DNA of 64,000 nucleotides from Staphylococcus hominis subsp. hominis (GCF_002901845.1 NZ_PPQE01000025.1:307658-371657), one strand, 5' to 3'. Numbered from the stretch's first letter, positions 32,001-42,210 are shown. The notes: generated from the sequence alone by a model not told the origin. Program-made: numbers and translations.

Positions 32001-35000
32001 TATCAAACCATATATTATTAATATTTGGAATGGAATAAAAAATTCATCAATTGCGATTTGGAATATGATGAAGAACAATGCACAAATAACATGGAACGCA
32101 ATTAAGTTTGCTGTTCAGCATCCTATTCAAGCGTTAAAAAATATTATTTCAGGTATTTGGAACTTCATTAAAGCAAATAGTTTAAACACTTGGAATTTAA
32201 TTAAAACTGGCATTCTTAACATTGCTAAAAGTTTAGCTAGCTTAGTACGAGCTAGTTTTAATGGTTTGAAAGCATTCTTCACTATGCTATGGAACTTCAT
32301 TAAAAATAATTCAATTAAAGCATGGTTAGCTATTAAAAATAGTGTACTTGCGATTATTCGAAATTTCGTTACATTATCTAAACATAACTTCGTAGTGCTA
32401 AAAAGTTTCCTATCTACATTGTGGACAAGTATCAAAAATACTGCTATTAAATTATGGACTGCCTTAAAAATTGGAGTGCTAGCCATTATTCGAACATTGG
32501 TCAGCACAGCTAGAAATATCCTTAATACATTGAAAAACTTCATTACTCGTCTATGGCAAAGTATTAAAGCAATATCTATCAAAACTTGGAATGCTATTAA
32601 AAACGGTATTATTAATGCTATTAAAGGCATGTATAACGGTGTCCGAAAAATACTAGCTAATTTAAAAGCGTTTATCACAAGAACTTGGACAGCTATCAAA
32701 AACACAACAATAAAATTAGCTAAAGGTTTAAGTAATGGCGTTAAAAATGCATTTAATAGTTTATCTAAAGTAACGCGCAATATCTTTAATAAGCTAAAAA
32801 AATTCATGTCTAATGTATGGCGTAATATCAAAAATACTACTGTTAAGTTCGCTAAAAGCCTTTGGTCTGGTGTAAAGAACACATGGAATAGTTTATCAAG
32901 AGGCACCCGAAGTATTTTCAATAAAGTTAAAAACTTTATGAGCAATATATGGCGAAATATTAAAAACACAACTGTTCGCTATGCTAAATCATTATGGACA
33001 GGCGTCCGTAACACATTTAACAATCTTCATAGAGGCACACGTAATATCTTTAACCGTGTTAAAGGTTTTATGTCAAACACTTGGCGTAGTATCAAAAATA
33101 CAACAGTCAACATGGCTAAAGGCTTATGGAATAGTGTTCGAAGAACATTCAATAATATGAATGGTGGACTTAAAAATATTATTGGAAAAATCAAAGGCCA
33201 TATTACTGGAATGGTTACAGCAGTTAAAAAAGGTTTGAATAAACTAATAGGTGGAGTGAACTGGGTAGCTGGAAAATTAGATATGCCTAAGTTACCTACA
33301 ATAAAATTTTCTACTGGTACTGAAAGCACCCATACTCAAAGTTATATTACGAAAGGTAAACTTAATCGAAACACTTTAGCTACCGTTGGAGATAAAGGTC
33401 CAGGCAATGGTCCAGGTGGTTTTAGACATGAAACAGTCATTCCACCTAGCGGTAAAGCTTTCATCACACCAGCTACAGATACAACAATTCCACTTGCCAA
33501 AGGAACTCGTATTTTAAATGGCGCACAAACGCATAGTTTACTTAATAGACCACAATTTAACAGCGGTACAATACCTAAATTCAGTATAGGTACAGCTATT
33601 GGCAATTTATTAGGCGGAGGCAAAAAGCCGAAAAAACATAAAAAAGATGACAATTTAGCGGGCGACGTAGCTCAAAAAACTAAAGACGGCGTCAAAGCTA
33701 TGACTGGTAAGGTTGTAGAAGGTGGAAAAGCAGTCGTTGGTAGTGCATTGAACACTGCTAAAAAGGGCAAAGATTGGTTATCCGATAAAATTGGCGATGT
33801 ACTAGATTGGATAGAAAAACCAAAAAAATTATTAGAAAAAGTATTTGAAGGCTTTGGTATTAATATGGCTTCATTTGGCATACCTAAAGGCGCTGAATTA
33901 CCATTTAACCTTATGAAGGGCATGTTCAAGAAACTAAAAGAGGGAGCCGTTAATAAAGTTAAAGAATGGTTTGAAGAAGCTGGCGGTGGCGACGGAGGTT
34001 ATATTGACCTTTCAAAAGGTGTTAACTTCGGCTTTGCGCCAACAACAGCAGCAGCAAGAGCAGCAGGTTATCCATTCGCACGTCCGCACTTTGGACTAGA
34101 CATAAATTATAAACACGATAAAGTTTATTCTACTATGTCAGGTACAGCTAAAACATTTAACGGTTGGAGTGGTGGTTTTGGTAGACATGTCGAAATCACT
34201 AACGGTAATTTGAAATCGATTTACGGCCACTTACACAAATTAGCGTTCAATGGTACTAAAAAAGTAAGACCGGGTACATTTTTGGGTATATCCGGTGGCG
34301 ATCCTAGAGAGGACGGACAAAACGCTGGTAGTTCAACAGGACTTCATTTACATTATGAAATGCAAAGAAACGGTAGAGCGTTCGACCCTACTAAATGGCT
34401 AAAAACACATAACGGTGGCGGTAAATCAGGTGGCAAACAAGCACCAAGCAAATGGCGTTCAACCATTGTAAAAGCAGCACGAAAAATGAAAGTAAACCCT
34501 ACAAATGCACAAATTAATGGCATTATCGCACAAATCCAACGCGAAAGTGGTGGGGACAGTGGCATCATTCAAAGTGCTTCATTGCATGATGGAAATGAAG
34601 GTCCAAACAGAGCAAGAGGTTTACTACAATACGTGCCTAGTACGTTCAGAGCTTACGCGGTAAAAGGTCACAACAACATCAATAGTGGTTACGATCAATT
34701 ATTAGCTTTCTTCAACAACTCTAATTGGAAAAATGACATTCAATATGGTCGTAGTGGTTGGGGACCACGTGGTTCAAGACGTTTCGCCACAGGTGGCTTA
34801 ATCAAAAATGCAGGTTGGTACAACATTGCAGAAGGTGGTTATCCTGAATGGATAATTCCGACTGATCCAGCTAGACGTAGCGATGCTATGAAAATGCTAG
34901 CACTCGCTGCACAAGATATTGATAAAAAAAGTAGTACAAGAGGTAATAAACGACCTAATTCATTGTCTAAACCAAGTGGAAATAATGACAATGATGTGTT

Positions 35001-35199
35001 GTTGCAAATGCTACAAGCACAACAACAACAAATCGCTTTATTAACTCAAATTGTAACAAGTAATCAAACAATTGCTGATAAAGACTTTAATCCAACGATT
35101 GATAAATATACACATGAACAACAAGTTTTCAATTCTATTGATAAATACAATAGACAAAAACAAAGAAAATCAAGATTTAAACCAGGGGAGGTCACATAA
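29074..35199 (+). CDS. Tape measure protein with two peptidoglycan-hydrolase domains
   Basis: 2041 residues, GTG start behind AAGGAGGG. In order: a coiled-coil N-terminus built of about 110-residue repeats (1-480); the conserved TP901-type tape-measure core (about 500-800, with AGVAKTTNMSGSELNKMG and FAATEIAGVAEAAGQLG); hydrophobic helices (about 855-960); a Trp/Asn/Lys-rich repeat region (960-1370); an M23 endopeptidase (about 1660-1775, HFGLDINY and GLHLHYEM); and an SLT/lysozyme-like domain (about 1790-1905, IAQIQRESGGDSGI, GLLQYVPSTF). It sets tail length (inferred at roughly 0.15 nm per residue, about 300 nm) and can open the wall during DNA entry. Confidence 0.95.
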   Translation: MAESRFKGLSILMNMRDVGIERTMKQIRAQFKTLDSEMRRSNANFKHSEKNMQSYATRTKELTKAIDVTENSMKDISNQLKKMTLEEQRSSVEAEKLRQEYSKQHRALQMYQRQLNSTEQEMKQFGTTTKQTIFSMKKINDVLGTMKRQLNIANMAFQSTEKSTSSYKNYLNQLNTVIQKHQNTIKVLEGRYQKVAREQGVMSKEALELKEKILQEKATLGQLDNQYKKTTMEAKRFAFEQKTLTSSMSEIRQKMTQVSQSLTISANKFKLSGQTAQAYKARISELNNGMKQQQLIVQNLSRQYDFAKKQYGATSQEAQHLNVKLSEERLKLKELNTQLNQTTQAHNRLEMEQKQGISSMAQIRAKMSQFNDTLYLSRSNLSRAGESVKAYGNHLNVLKTNMSEQRVVLRELIAQYNHVANAQGRDSQEARELSSAITQQKIKMNELESELDQTTQSYKQLETEQRNAQRLSSTGFGRSIQSVNKYKDSIRNVGSTMRSVGSTSMLYMTMPAVAGMGTAIKSSIEWEQALAGVAKTTNMSGSELNKMGNEITKMSNTMPFAATEIAGVAEAAGQLGIKKQDITSFTRTMMNLGVATNLTADEAATEFARFANAANMPIKDVDRLGSTVVALGNSTATTEKEIVEMAQRLAGAGAQAGFSSDEIMSVSAAMSSVGIEAEAGGTAMTQIWNKMTKAVAEGGDTLDSFAKTAGVSGKEFAQIWENNPSKALSMFVKGLGETEGGAKGVLKALDDVGIKGIREADTIRRMANNHQVLDKALKIGSEGWKENSALTNEANIRYETMGSKLKMLKNTFINFARTIGDAVAPIVSFLADKLTGLFEHLQGTSNATKIAIAAFTLLSVAIPPLIVATGVLAHSIVGISEAMTLLNATKGGAKFFSLFNGGIKGLLPKIGQLLTKIPLLGSAFTLLTGPVGIVIGVIAALTAGIVYLWKTNDTFRNFVINAWNAIKNSAIAVFGFIKPYIINIWNGIKNSSIAIWNMMKNNAQITWNAIKFAVQHPIQALKNIISGIWNFIKANSLNTWNLIKTGILNIAKSLASLVRASFNGLKAFFTMLWNFIKNNSIKAWLAIKNSVLAIIRNFVTLSKHNFVVLKSFLSTLWTSIKNTAIKLWTALKIGVLAIIRTLVSTARNILNTLKNFITRLWQSIKAISIKTWNAIKNGIINAIKGMYNGVRKILANLKAFITRTWTAIKNTTIKLAKGLSNGVKNAFNSLSKVTRNIFNKLKKFMSNVWRNIKNTTVKFAKSLWSGVKNTWNSLSRGTRSIFNKVKNFMSNIWRNIKNTTVRYAKSLWTGVRNTFNNLHRGTRNIFNRVKGFMSNTWRSIKNTTVNMAKGLWNSVRRTFNNMNGGLKNIIGKIKGHITGMVTAVKKGLNKLIGGVNWVAGKLDMPKLPTIKFSTGTESTHTQSYITKGKLNRNTLATVGDKGPGNGPGGFRHETVIPPSGKAFITPATDTTIPLAKGTRILNGAQTHSLLNRPQFNSGTIPKFSIGTAIGNLLGGGKKPKKHKKDDNLAGDVAQKTKDGVKAMTGKVVEGGKAVVGSALNTAKKGKDWLSDKIGDVLDWIEKPKKLLEKVFEGFGINMASFGIPKGAELPFNLMKGMFKKLKEGAVNKVKEWFEEAGGGDGGYIDLSKGVNFGFAPTTAAARAAGYPFARPHFGLDINYKHDKVYSTMSGTAKTFNGWSGGFGRHVEITNGNLKSIYGHLHKLAFNGTKKVRPGTFLGISGGDPREDGQNAGSSTGLHLHYEMQRNGRAFDPTKWLKTHNGGGKSGGKQAPSKWRSTIVKAARKMKVNPTNAQINGIIAQIQRESGGDSGIIQSASLHDGNEGPNRARGLLQYVPSTFRAYAVKGHNNINSGYDQLLAFFNNSNWKNDIQYGRSGWGPRGSRRFATGGLIKNAGWYNIAEGGYPEWIIPTDPARRSDAMKMLALAAQDIDKKSSTRGNKRPNSLSKPSGNNDNDVLLQMLQAQQQQIALLTQIVTSNQTIADKDFNPTIDKYTHEQQVFNSIDKYNRQKQRKSRFKPGEVT
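32671..33198 (+). repeat. Four tandem 132-bp (44-residue) units in the tape measure gene
   Basis: Unit starts at 32671, 32803, 32935 and 33067, each encoding F-x-(S/T)-x-x-W-x-x-IKNTT...NxF/IF. 44 residues equal four 11-residue turns, the known helical period of tape measures. Older, degenerate copies extend upstream to about 31960. Confidence 0.85.
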
Positions 35200-36690
35200 T
35201 TGATTGATACTATAAAAGTTAATAATAAAACACTTCCATGGTTAGTGGTTGAAAGAGGGTTTAAAATACCCTCTTTTAATTTTGGTATTGAAACTGAAGA
35301 AGTATTAGGTAGAAGTGGAAGTGTAGTTAAACAAAGAGAACTTAAAGAATATAAATTCGAACTTCCATTAATCATCAGAAATGATTATCTTTCATCAGGT
35401 GGCGAAAAAACGCATGATGAAGTGTTAAATGAGTTAGTTAAGCTGTTTGATTATGACCATGCTGTACCTTTACAGTTTAAATCACAAGATTGGTACTGGA
35501 ATGCTTACTTTGAAGGACCGATTGAGTTAGATAAATACAGTAAAACGTTTTGGCAATTCAGTATTAATGTAGTTTTAGCTGATCCATACAAATACGCAGT
35601 AGAAGGTACTAAAAATACAGCTATTTCTGACCAAGTATCAGTAGTAAGTACAGGAACAGCCGACAGTCCTATCATTGTGCAAGCAACAGCGTTAAAGAAT
35701 GCGAGTTACTTCTCTATCACGAAGAACGATGAAGATTATTTCATGATTGGCGATGATGATTTAGATAAGAAAGTTGAAGATTATACACCGATTTTATTTA
35801 ATGACGAAATGCGTTCTTTCTTCGGATGGACTAAAGTCACTAACGGTACTATTAACGATAATGTAACTGGTGGAACAGTTGGTGGTGCTATGGCAATGAG
35901 TTCTTCAAAAGACGCTTTTATGCTTGATGAAAGTAGCATTACAGGTACAAGTGGATGGAATGGTGCAGAATATAAGCACTCATTCGGTAAAAGTACTCAA
36001 GATTTTAGTTCGACAGTTAAAATACACGTTAATCAAGGTAAAAAAGGTGCTACACATGCAACTCAATATATATATGACACAGATAACCGTGTGATAGCTT
36101 CAATTGGTTATAGTAACCCTAGAGCAACACAAAACATCGGAACAATCTATGTAACGCTATTCGACCAAAACGGTAATCAAAAGAAGATATACAGTTATAC
36201 AAACGCACCTAAGTTTTACACATGGAAACATATAGTAATTTATATGCGTTTAAAACGTATTGGAGATAAGTTTTATATAAAAACATGGAAATATGATGAA
36301 GTAGAATATCCTAAGCGAATTACTCCAGTAGATGTGACTGAAAAAGTATTTATTGATAGTGGCAACTTCTATCAACGACCTATATCGGCAGTGAGTATCT
36401 ACATTGCTAAAAATGGTAGTAACTATCATATGCCTACAACAATTTTAGGTAGTTATAATCATGAAATATTACCTAAACCACCTAAAGCAAGAGATTTAAT
36501 TATTAAAAAAGGTGACTTAATTAATATCAATATGGAAGAAAAAACAGTAACGATTAACGAAGAACCTGCACTTGATTTAAAAACATTTGGTAGTGACTTC
36601 TTCAACATAAATAAAGGTATGAATGAATGTATGATTTATCCTGAAAACACGTACGATACGACAGTTTATTGGCAAGATAGATTCTTATAG
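35200..36690 (+). CDS. Distal tail protein (Dit), long form
   Basis: 496 residues, TTG start behind GGGGAGG. Residues 1-130 form the N-terminal ring domain of Sipho_tail/Dit proteins. About 180 extra residues in the middle (about 200-420: VTNGTINDNVTGGTVGGAMAM, FSSTVKIHVNQGKKGATHATQYIYDT) look like an inserted beta-sandwich carbohydrate-binding module, as in evolved Dits. The C-terminus (PPKARDLIIKKGDLININ) returns to the Dit fold. Forms the tail-tip hub. Confidence 0.85.
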   Translation: MIDTIKVNNKTLPWLVVERGFKIPSFNFGIETEEVLGRSGSVVKQRELKEYKFELPLIIRNDYLSSGGEKTHDEVLNELVKLFDYDHAVPLQFKSQDWYWNAYFEGPIELDKYSKTFWQFSINVVLADPYKYAVEGTKNTAISDQVSVVSTGTADSPIIVQATALKNASYFSITKNDEDYFMIGDDDLDKKVEDYTPILFNDEMRSFFGWTKVTNGTINDNVTGGTVGGAMAMSSSKDAFMLDESSITGTSGWNGAEYKHSFGKSTQDFSSTVKIHVNQGKKGATHATQYIYDTDNRVIASIGYSNPRATQNIGTIYVTLFDQNGNQKKIYSYTNAPKFYTWKHIVIYMRLKRIGDKFYIKTWKYDEVEYPKRITPVDVTEKVFIDSGNFYQRPISAVSIYIAKNGSNYHMPTTILGSYNHEILPKPPKARDLIIKKGDLININMEEKTVTINEEPALDLKTFGSDFFNINKGMNECMIYPENTYDTTVYWQDRFL

Positions 36691-36705
36691 ATTGGAGGTT
36701 AGATA

Positions 36706-39700
36706 GTGAAGAATGTAGGAATACATGTACTTGACTTTAATGACAATATTATTGATTTCATTAGTCAAAGCGATGGTGCATTGATTAATGCTGAAATGAG
36801 TATGAATGTAGAAGAAAAAACAGAAACCTTTGATTTTACGATTGAAAATACTCGAGCAGAGAAATTAAGAGAGCGTAATCGTATTATTGCTCAAGACAAT
36901 AACGGTACGTTCAGAGAGTTCGTCATCATCCACATCACAGATAATTTTGATGGTACAACTGAAATCGAATGTAACGCTAGTTACTTAGAAGATTTGAAAA
37001 CAGCAAAGCCTATTAAGCCTGGTAAGTTTGAAGCACATACAACAACACAAGCGCTACTCAAAACACTTGCTGATACAGGTTGGGAAGTGTCTGACGATAC
37101 TGAATACGGTGGAAATAGAACAACGTCATGGACTTCTCATACTAATCCGTTTGATTTAATTTATATGCTTTGTACTACTTATAACATGGTCCCTAGTTTT
37201 TATATCGAACTAGGCGCACATACTGTCGAACATCGTTATGTTTCAATTACTAAACCTAAAAACTTATTCAAAGGTAAAGAAATTACTAAAGGTAAAGACT
37301 TAACAGGTATGACAAGAACGATTGATCTATCTGAAGTTAAAACAGCTTTGTTTGCAGTAGGTCCTGAAAAAGAAGATGGCTCAAGAATTGAAACTGTTGT
37401 AGTAGATGATGAAGCACAAGAGATTTTCGGACTTCCTAATCGTTATATTTGGGATGTATATGAGCCTGAAAGTAACGACGAGAATATGACACTTAAACGT
37501 TTAACCACACTTGCTAAAACAGAACTCAACAAACGTAATCAAGCAGCAATCAGCTATGAAGTATCTTCAATCGATATTCATAAATATTATAACGATGTAA
37601 CAGTACATCTAAGAGATATTGTCAGAGTTAAAGATAGAGATTTCAGACCACCTTTATATATAGAGGCAGAAGTTATAGGTATTAAGTACAATTGGTTAGC
37701 AGATGAAAGTGAATTTACCTTTGGCAATGTCATTGAGTACGAAGAAACTAAACTAAGAGAGTTCTTTACTAGAAAACTTGATGAAATTACTAAAAAACTG
37801 AATGACAATATTTCTAATGTAAACACAATCGTGAGCGATGTTGTCGCTGGAGAGTTAGAATATTACGAACGTAAGATATTCAAAGGTTCAGAACCACCAG
37901 AAAACCCACAAAACGATACATTATGGTATGACACGTCTAATCCTGATGTTGCAGTGTTACGTAGATATTGGAACGGAGAATGGATAACTCAAACAGCTGA
38001 TGATGTAGAAAAAATCGGTGGACTTAGACGTGAGCAAGTAATGTATCGAGATTTAAATAATAGTTTCATCAATTTAACTATTCAACATAGCAAGTTACAA
38101 AATGATGTGTACGATGTGTTAAATAATGAGTATCTTGTTGATGATGATTTGAAATCAAACTTAAACCAAGCATTGTCAGATGTAGATAGTGTGTATCAAA
38201 ATATCAAGACTAATTTAGATAGCATGGATGAAGATACAGCTACAATAGGTAAGTTGGTTGACACTCAAACTTTATTTACAGTGTATCGAGAAAAATTACA
38301 AACATTATATAAATATGTTACTGAGGCAAAAATTTCTATTGATAAACGGTTGAAGTTACTCCAATCACAGTACACTGACCGTAAATTTAACGATGCTATG
38401 GATAAAATCGCCGAAACGTTGCCTAATGGTCGTTGGGATAGTGAAAACCAACAATTGTATGCTGATATACCTAATCGTAATGAAGTAGAAAATCTTAAAA
38501 CTACATTACAAGATTATACAGACGGTCAAATAAGCAATTTAAACAGCGTTTTAGGTAAGGAAATAGACAGTAAGATAAACACTACTAAATCTGAAATAAG
38601 TGCAAGTATAAGTAGTGTAGAACGTAAAATAGACGGTATTGAAGTTGGCGGAAGAAATTTATTAAGATATTCAACACAAAATTATTTAAGAAATGACTTA
38701 GTTTATTCTACTGGTATAGTCGAAGAAGAAGGTAAACGAGCAATCGTTTATAATAATTCCAATGATATTATTTATTTAGACGGTAGAGAATACTTAATCG
38801 AAGAAGGCGAAATATACACATTTTCTTTTTATGCTAAAGCTAGCGAAGAATTAAAATTTATGCGTGGTGTATATATAAATGGTAACAATAACGGTTTTAT
38901 TGTAGATACAACAATAACAACAGAATGGAAACGTTACTCATTTACATTTACTGGAAAAGGTAACGCACCTACTAGAGTTCATATGTACCCAGCAATTAAA
39001 AACGCTGACGGAACGTATAAAAGTTTTTATATTACTGATTGGCAGTTAGAAAAAGGGACGGTAGCAACAGATGTCACACCAGCGCCAGAAGATTTGCAAA
39101 ACGAAATAGTAGTTAAATCACAAGAGATTTCTAAAGCACAAGCTGACGCAGCAGAAACAAGAGCGCAAGCATACGCCGATAGCAAAATAACAAACGAAGA
39201 ACAAGCGCGCATTAGACAAGCTGACGCAAACTTAGAGTTACTACAACAACAACAACAATCATTAAAAAATGAAATGGCAACCTATACTGATAATTTAATC
39301 AACGAAGAAGAACGCGCGCGCATGGAAGCAGACAAAGCAAAAGAAGAAGCGCTACAAGCTAAAATAAATTTAGCGCAAACACAAGCTAACGCCTACGCTG
39401 ATGATAAGATTACAGCCGAAGAAGAACGCGCAATCGCTGACGCAATCGCGAAACGTGATGAAGCAAAATTATATGCAGATCAAAAAGCACAAGAGGCTCA
39501 AGAAGTAGCAAATCAAAATGTAATTAATAAACTAGAGCCTATAACAACACGCGTCACAACTAACGAGTCAAATATAACAGAATTAGATACTCAAATTAGT
39601 TTCATGGCTAAAAGTGAGGACGTAGCGCAAGAATTAAATAATGTTTATGGTCGTCTTACACCTTTAGAAACAACAGTCGAAAGTAATAAAGCAACGCTTG

Positions 39701-42210
39701 ATATTTTACCTACGCAAATTGAAAGTAAAGTATCTAAACAAGATTACATTTTAGATAAAAACGAAATAGTTCAAAGATTAGATAATGCAGATAGTCAAAG
39801 ACGACAACTTTCAAACGAAATTACTGATAAAGTAACAATAACTAAATTTGAAAGTGGTATGACAGAAGCTAAAAATTATACTGATAACATCAAAGAACAA
39901 GCTACAATATATACTGATAATAAATTTAATAATTTAAACGTTGGCGGAAGAAATTTATTAAGATATTCAACGCAAAAATATTTACAAATACCTAATTCTT
40001 ATTGTACAGGGATAGTTGAAGAAGAAGGTAAACGAGCGTTATTATTCGATAGTTCTAACGACATTTTATATTTAGGTGACAAAGAATACTTAATCGAAGA
40101 AGGCGAAATATACACATTTTCTTTTTATGCTAAAGCTAGCGAAGAATTAAAATTTATGCGTGGTGTATATATCAATAGTGATAATAATTACTTTAATAAA
40201 GGCGAAACTATCACAACAAATTGGAAACGTTACTCATTTACATTTACTGGAAAAGGTAATGCGCCAGTTACAATTTATATGTACCCAGCAATTAAAAACG
40301 CTGACGGAACGTATAAAAGTTTTTATATTACTGATTGGCAATTAGAAAAAGGGACGGTAGCAACAGATGTTACACCAGCGCCAGAAGATGTTGAAACGTT
40401 AGTAAAAAAAACACAACAAGACGCAGAAAAAGCGACTAAAGCTTATGCAGACGCACAAGACAACTTAAAAGAAACAAAAATAAAGACTTATGCAGACGAT
40501 ATAGTAAACGCAGAGGAACATCGCGCTATACAAGACGCTGAAAGCAAACTAGAAACTGCTAAACAAGACGCGCAAAACAAAGCTAATGTAGCACAACAAG
40601 CAGCAGAAGATTATGCAGTTATTAAAGCAAACGATGCCGAAACAAACGCTAAAAATTACACAGATGCTTATAAACAAAGTAATGATATAGCCATGACTAA
40701 ACTAGAAACATCAATATCTCAAAATGGTGATAAAATAGCGTTAAAAGTTGATGAACAAAAGTTCAATGCTAGTCGTAAAACATTATCTCAAGTGATTTCA
40801 GAAATATCAGCCACAACTAAAGGAATAAATTTAAGTTACGATGAAAACGGTAATATCCAATCATACACAATGGATAAAAATGGTATTCAACTTAGAGGCG
40901 ATAAAGTAGATATTACAGTCAATAAAGATTTTAATGTCATGGCAAGTAGAGTTGATGATAAAGTTGGCAAGAATGAAATTATCAACCGTTTAAATTTAAG
41001 TTCTGAAGGTTTAGATATTAATATGAATAACATTGGTATTCGTGGTGGGGATAGTGTTGATTATATAGATATTAGAAATAATTCTATCCTTTCTTATGGT
41101 TCTTTCACACGTACTTGGGCAAACGAAACTGATACCGCTAATTTAAGATTAGGTATTCAAGGTGGTACTGTAAAAGTACAAAATAGAACAACTGGTTATA
41201 ACTTATATTTAACCGAAAAAGGTTTATCAACAATGCTTGCTGGTGCTGGTGATGAAACAGCAGGTACATTAGAATTTCATTCTACAAAATATAATGATAC
41301 TTCTCGTGGTGTACGACTTCACTCAACCTATGGTGCAGTAGCATTAGAAAGTGATTACAGTCGTATTATTCTAAATGCAAACTTAACTGTAAATATTGAA
41401 AGTAACTATGGCATTTATTTCAGACCGTATCGTGATAACCGAACTGGAAACAACGAATTTGCTATGTATGTAAAACAAAACGATAGTGGTGCATACACAG
41501 ACGGTGTTCTTAAATACGGTAATGTTTCAAGTGATACGTCACAATATGGTTCAGGAATAAGATTTAGTAAAAGTTCGGTTAATAGTACAATCTATGCAAC
41601 AAACAAAGACGGTGATATCGGTACTGGCCACTTCTTTGGAGATAAATTATATGGAGATTTAACCGCTAAAGGAAGTAATGGTTATATTTTAGTAGACGAT
41701 GCATTACGTATAACCGATAAAAAAGGTTACAACAATGGCGATGTGAGATACAAAGACTTGCAATGTTTAGATGTACAAGCGAACTCTATAAGAGTTAATA
41801 CTGCTAAAGATTTCTATATAGGTGTGTCTACTGGAGAATTACGAGTGACAAATAACTTACGGTATAACGGTGGAGATACAGGATATAAAGACATTCGCTT
41901 TGCTAACTGGCACGCTATGTCGTCTGAAAAATTCAAATATGATATTAAAGAATGGAATTATAGTGTATTAGATGCATTCAGAAATGACTTGAGATTGTAT
42001 TCATACAAGTTAAATTCAGAAAAAGAAACAAACTATGCACGTAATCATCACGGTATTATCATCGAACGTGAAATACCTATTGAATGGCGACATGGAGATG
42101 GTTTTGATGGAAACGAAGTCATGTTTTGGAACACTAAAGCTATCCAAGAATTAATTAAAAAAGTAGATAAATTGGAGGAAAAATTAAATGAACAATCAAT
42201 TACAAGCTAA
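36706..42210 (+). CDS. Tail-associated lysin/receptor-binding fibre (Tal) with S74-type chaperone end
   Basis: 1834 residues, GTG start behind GGAGG. Residues 1-370 are the prophage endopeptidase-tail (Tal) hub domain. A helical collar follows, then a 150-residue beta module (VGGRNLLRYST... to ...TDVTPAPED) present twice, separated by long Ala/Gln/Lys-rich coiled coils. A beta-rich fibre (1400-1740) comes next. The end reads AMSSEKFKYDIKEWNYSVLDAF...NHHGIIIE...WNTKAIQELIKKVDKLEEKL, like the self-cleaving peptidase S74 intramolecular chaperone, which trims itself off after trimerisation. Confidence 0.85.
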   Translation: MKNVGIHVLDFNDNIIDFISQSDGALINAEMSMNVEEKTETFDFTIENTRAEKLRERNRIIAQDNNGTFREFVIIHITDNFDGTTEIECNASYLEDLKTAKPIKPGKFEAHTTTQALLKTLADTGWEVSDDTEYGGNRTTSWTSHTNPFDLIYMLCTTYNMVPSFYIELGAHTVEHRYVSITKPKNLFKGKEITKGKDLTGMTRTIDLSEVKTALFAVGPEKEDGSRIETVVVDDEAQEIFGLPNRYIWDVYEPESNDENMTLKRLTTLAKTELNKRNQAAISYEVSSIDIHKYYNDVTVHLRDIVRVKDRDFRPPLYIEAEVIGIKYNWLADESEFTFGNVIEYEETKLREFFTRKLDEITKKLNDNISNVNTIVSDVVAGELEYYERKIFKGSEPPENPQNDTLWYDTSNPDVAVLRRYWNGEWITQTADDVEKIGGLRREQVMYRDLNNSFINLTIQHSKLQNDVYDVLNNEYLVDDDLKSNLNQALSDVDSVYQNIKTNLDSMDEDTATIGKLVDTQTLFTVYREKLQTLYKYVTEAKISIDKRLKLLQSQYTDRKFNDAMDKIAETLPNGRWDSENQQLYADIPNRNEVENLKTTLQDYTDGQISNLNSVLGKEIDSKINTTKSEISASISSVERKIDGIEVGGRNLLRYSTQNYLRNDLVYSTGIVEEEGKRAIVYNNSNDIIYLDGREYLIEEGEIYTFSFYAKASEELKFMRGVYINGNNNGFIVDTTITTEWKRYSFTFTGKGNAPTRVHMYPAIKNADGTYKSFYITDWQLEKGTVATDVTPAPEDLQNEIVVKSQEISKAQADAAETRAQAYADSKITNEEQARIRQADANLELLQQQQQSLKNEMATYTDNLINEEERARMEADKAKEEALQAKINLAQTQANAYADDKITAEEERAIADAIAKRDEAKLYADQKAQEAQEVANQNVINKLEPITTRVTTNESNITELDTQISFMAKSEDVAQELNNVYGRLTPLETTVESNKATLDILPTQIESKVSKQDYILDKNEIVQRLDNADSQRRQLSNEITDKVTITKFESGMTEAKNYTDNIKEQATIYTDNKFNNLNVGGRNLLRYSTQKYLQIPNSYCTGIVEEEGKRALLFDSSNDILYLGDKEYLIEEGEIYTFSFYAKASEELKFMRGVYINSDNNYFNKGETITTNWKRYSFTFTGKGNAPVTIYMYPAIKNADGTYKSFYITDWQLEKGTVATDVTPAPEDVETLVKKTQQDAEKATKAYADAQDNLKETKIKTYADDIVNAEEHRAIQDAESKLETAKQDAQNKANVAQQAAEDYAVIKANDAETNAKNYTDAYKQSNDIAMTKLETSISQNGDKIALKVDEQKFNASRKTLSQVISEISATTKGINLSYDENGNIQSYTMDKNGIQLRGDKVDITVNKDFNVMASRVDDKVGKNEIINRLNLSSEGLDINMNNIGIRGGDSVDYIDIRNNSILSYGSFTRTWANETDTANLRLGIQGGTVKVQNRTTGYNLYLTEKGLSTMLAGAGDETAGTLEFHSTKYNDTSRGVRLHSTYGAVALESDYSRIILNANLTVNIESNYGIYFRPYRDNRTGNNEFAMYVKQNDSGAYTDGVLKYGNVSSDTSQYGSGIRFSKSSVNSTIYATNKDGDIGTGHFFGDKLYGDLTAKGSNGYILVDDALRITDKKGYNNGDVRYKDLQCLDVQANSIRVNTAKDFYIGVSTGELRVTNNLRYNGGDTGYKDIRFANWHAMSSEKFKYDIKEWNYSVLDAFRNDLRLYSYKLNSEKETNYARNHHGIIIEREIPIEWRHGDGFDGNEVMFWNTKAIQELIKKVDKLEEKLNEQSITS
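38644..39093 (+). repeat. Duplicated tail-fibre module, copy 1
   Basis: 450 bp encoding a 150-residue beta-sandwich (CBM_4_9-like) unit; copy 2 is at 39940-40389 in the same frame. The ends of the two units are nearly identical, the centre differs, suggesting binding-site diversification. Confidence 0.85.
39940..40389 (+). repeat. Duplicated tail-fibre module, copy 2
   Basis: Second 450-bp copy. Identical stretches include EEGEIYTFSFYAKASEELKF and NADGTYKSFYITDWQLEKGT; the segments between them vary. Confidence 0.85.

Noticed and set aside
32127-32969. Minus-strand frame of 280 codons, repeated and hydrophobic
   Set aside because: Reverse reading of the tape-measure repeats; the hydrophobic pattern is created by Lys/Asn codons on the coding strand.
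32671-33198. 132-bp repeats as a CRISPR or mobile repeat
   Set aside because: In-frame protein repeats of a tape measure.
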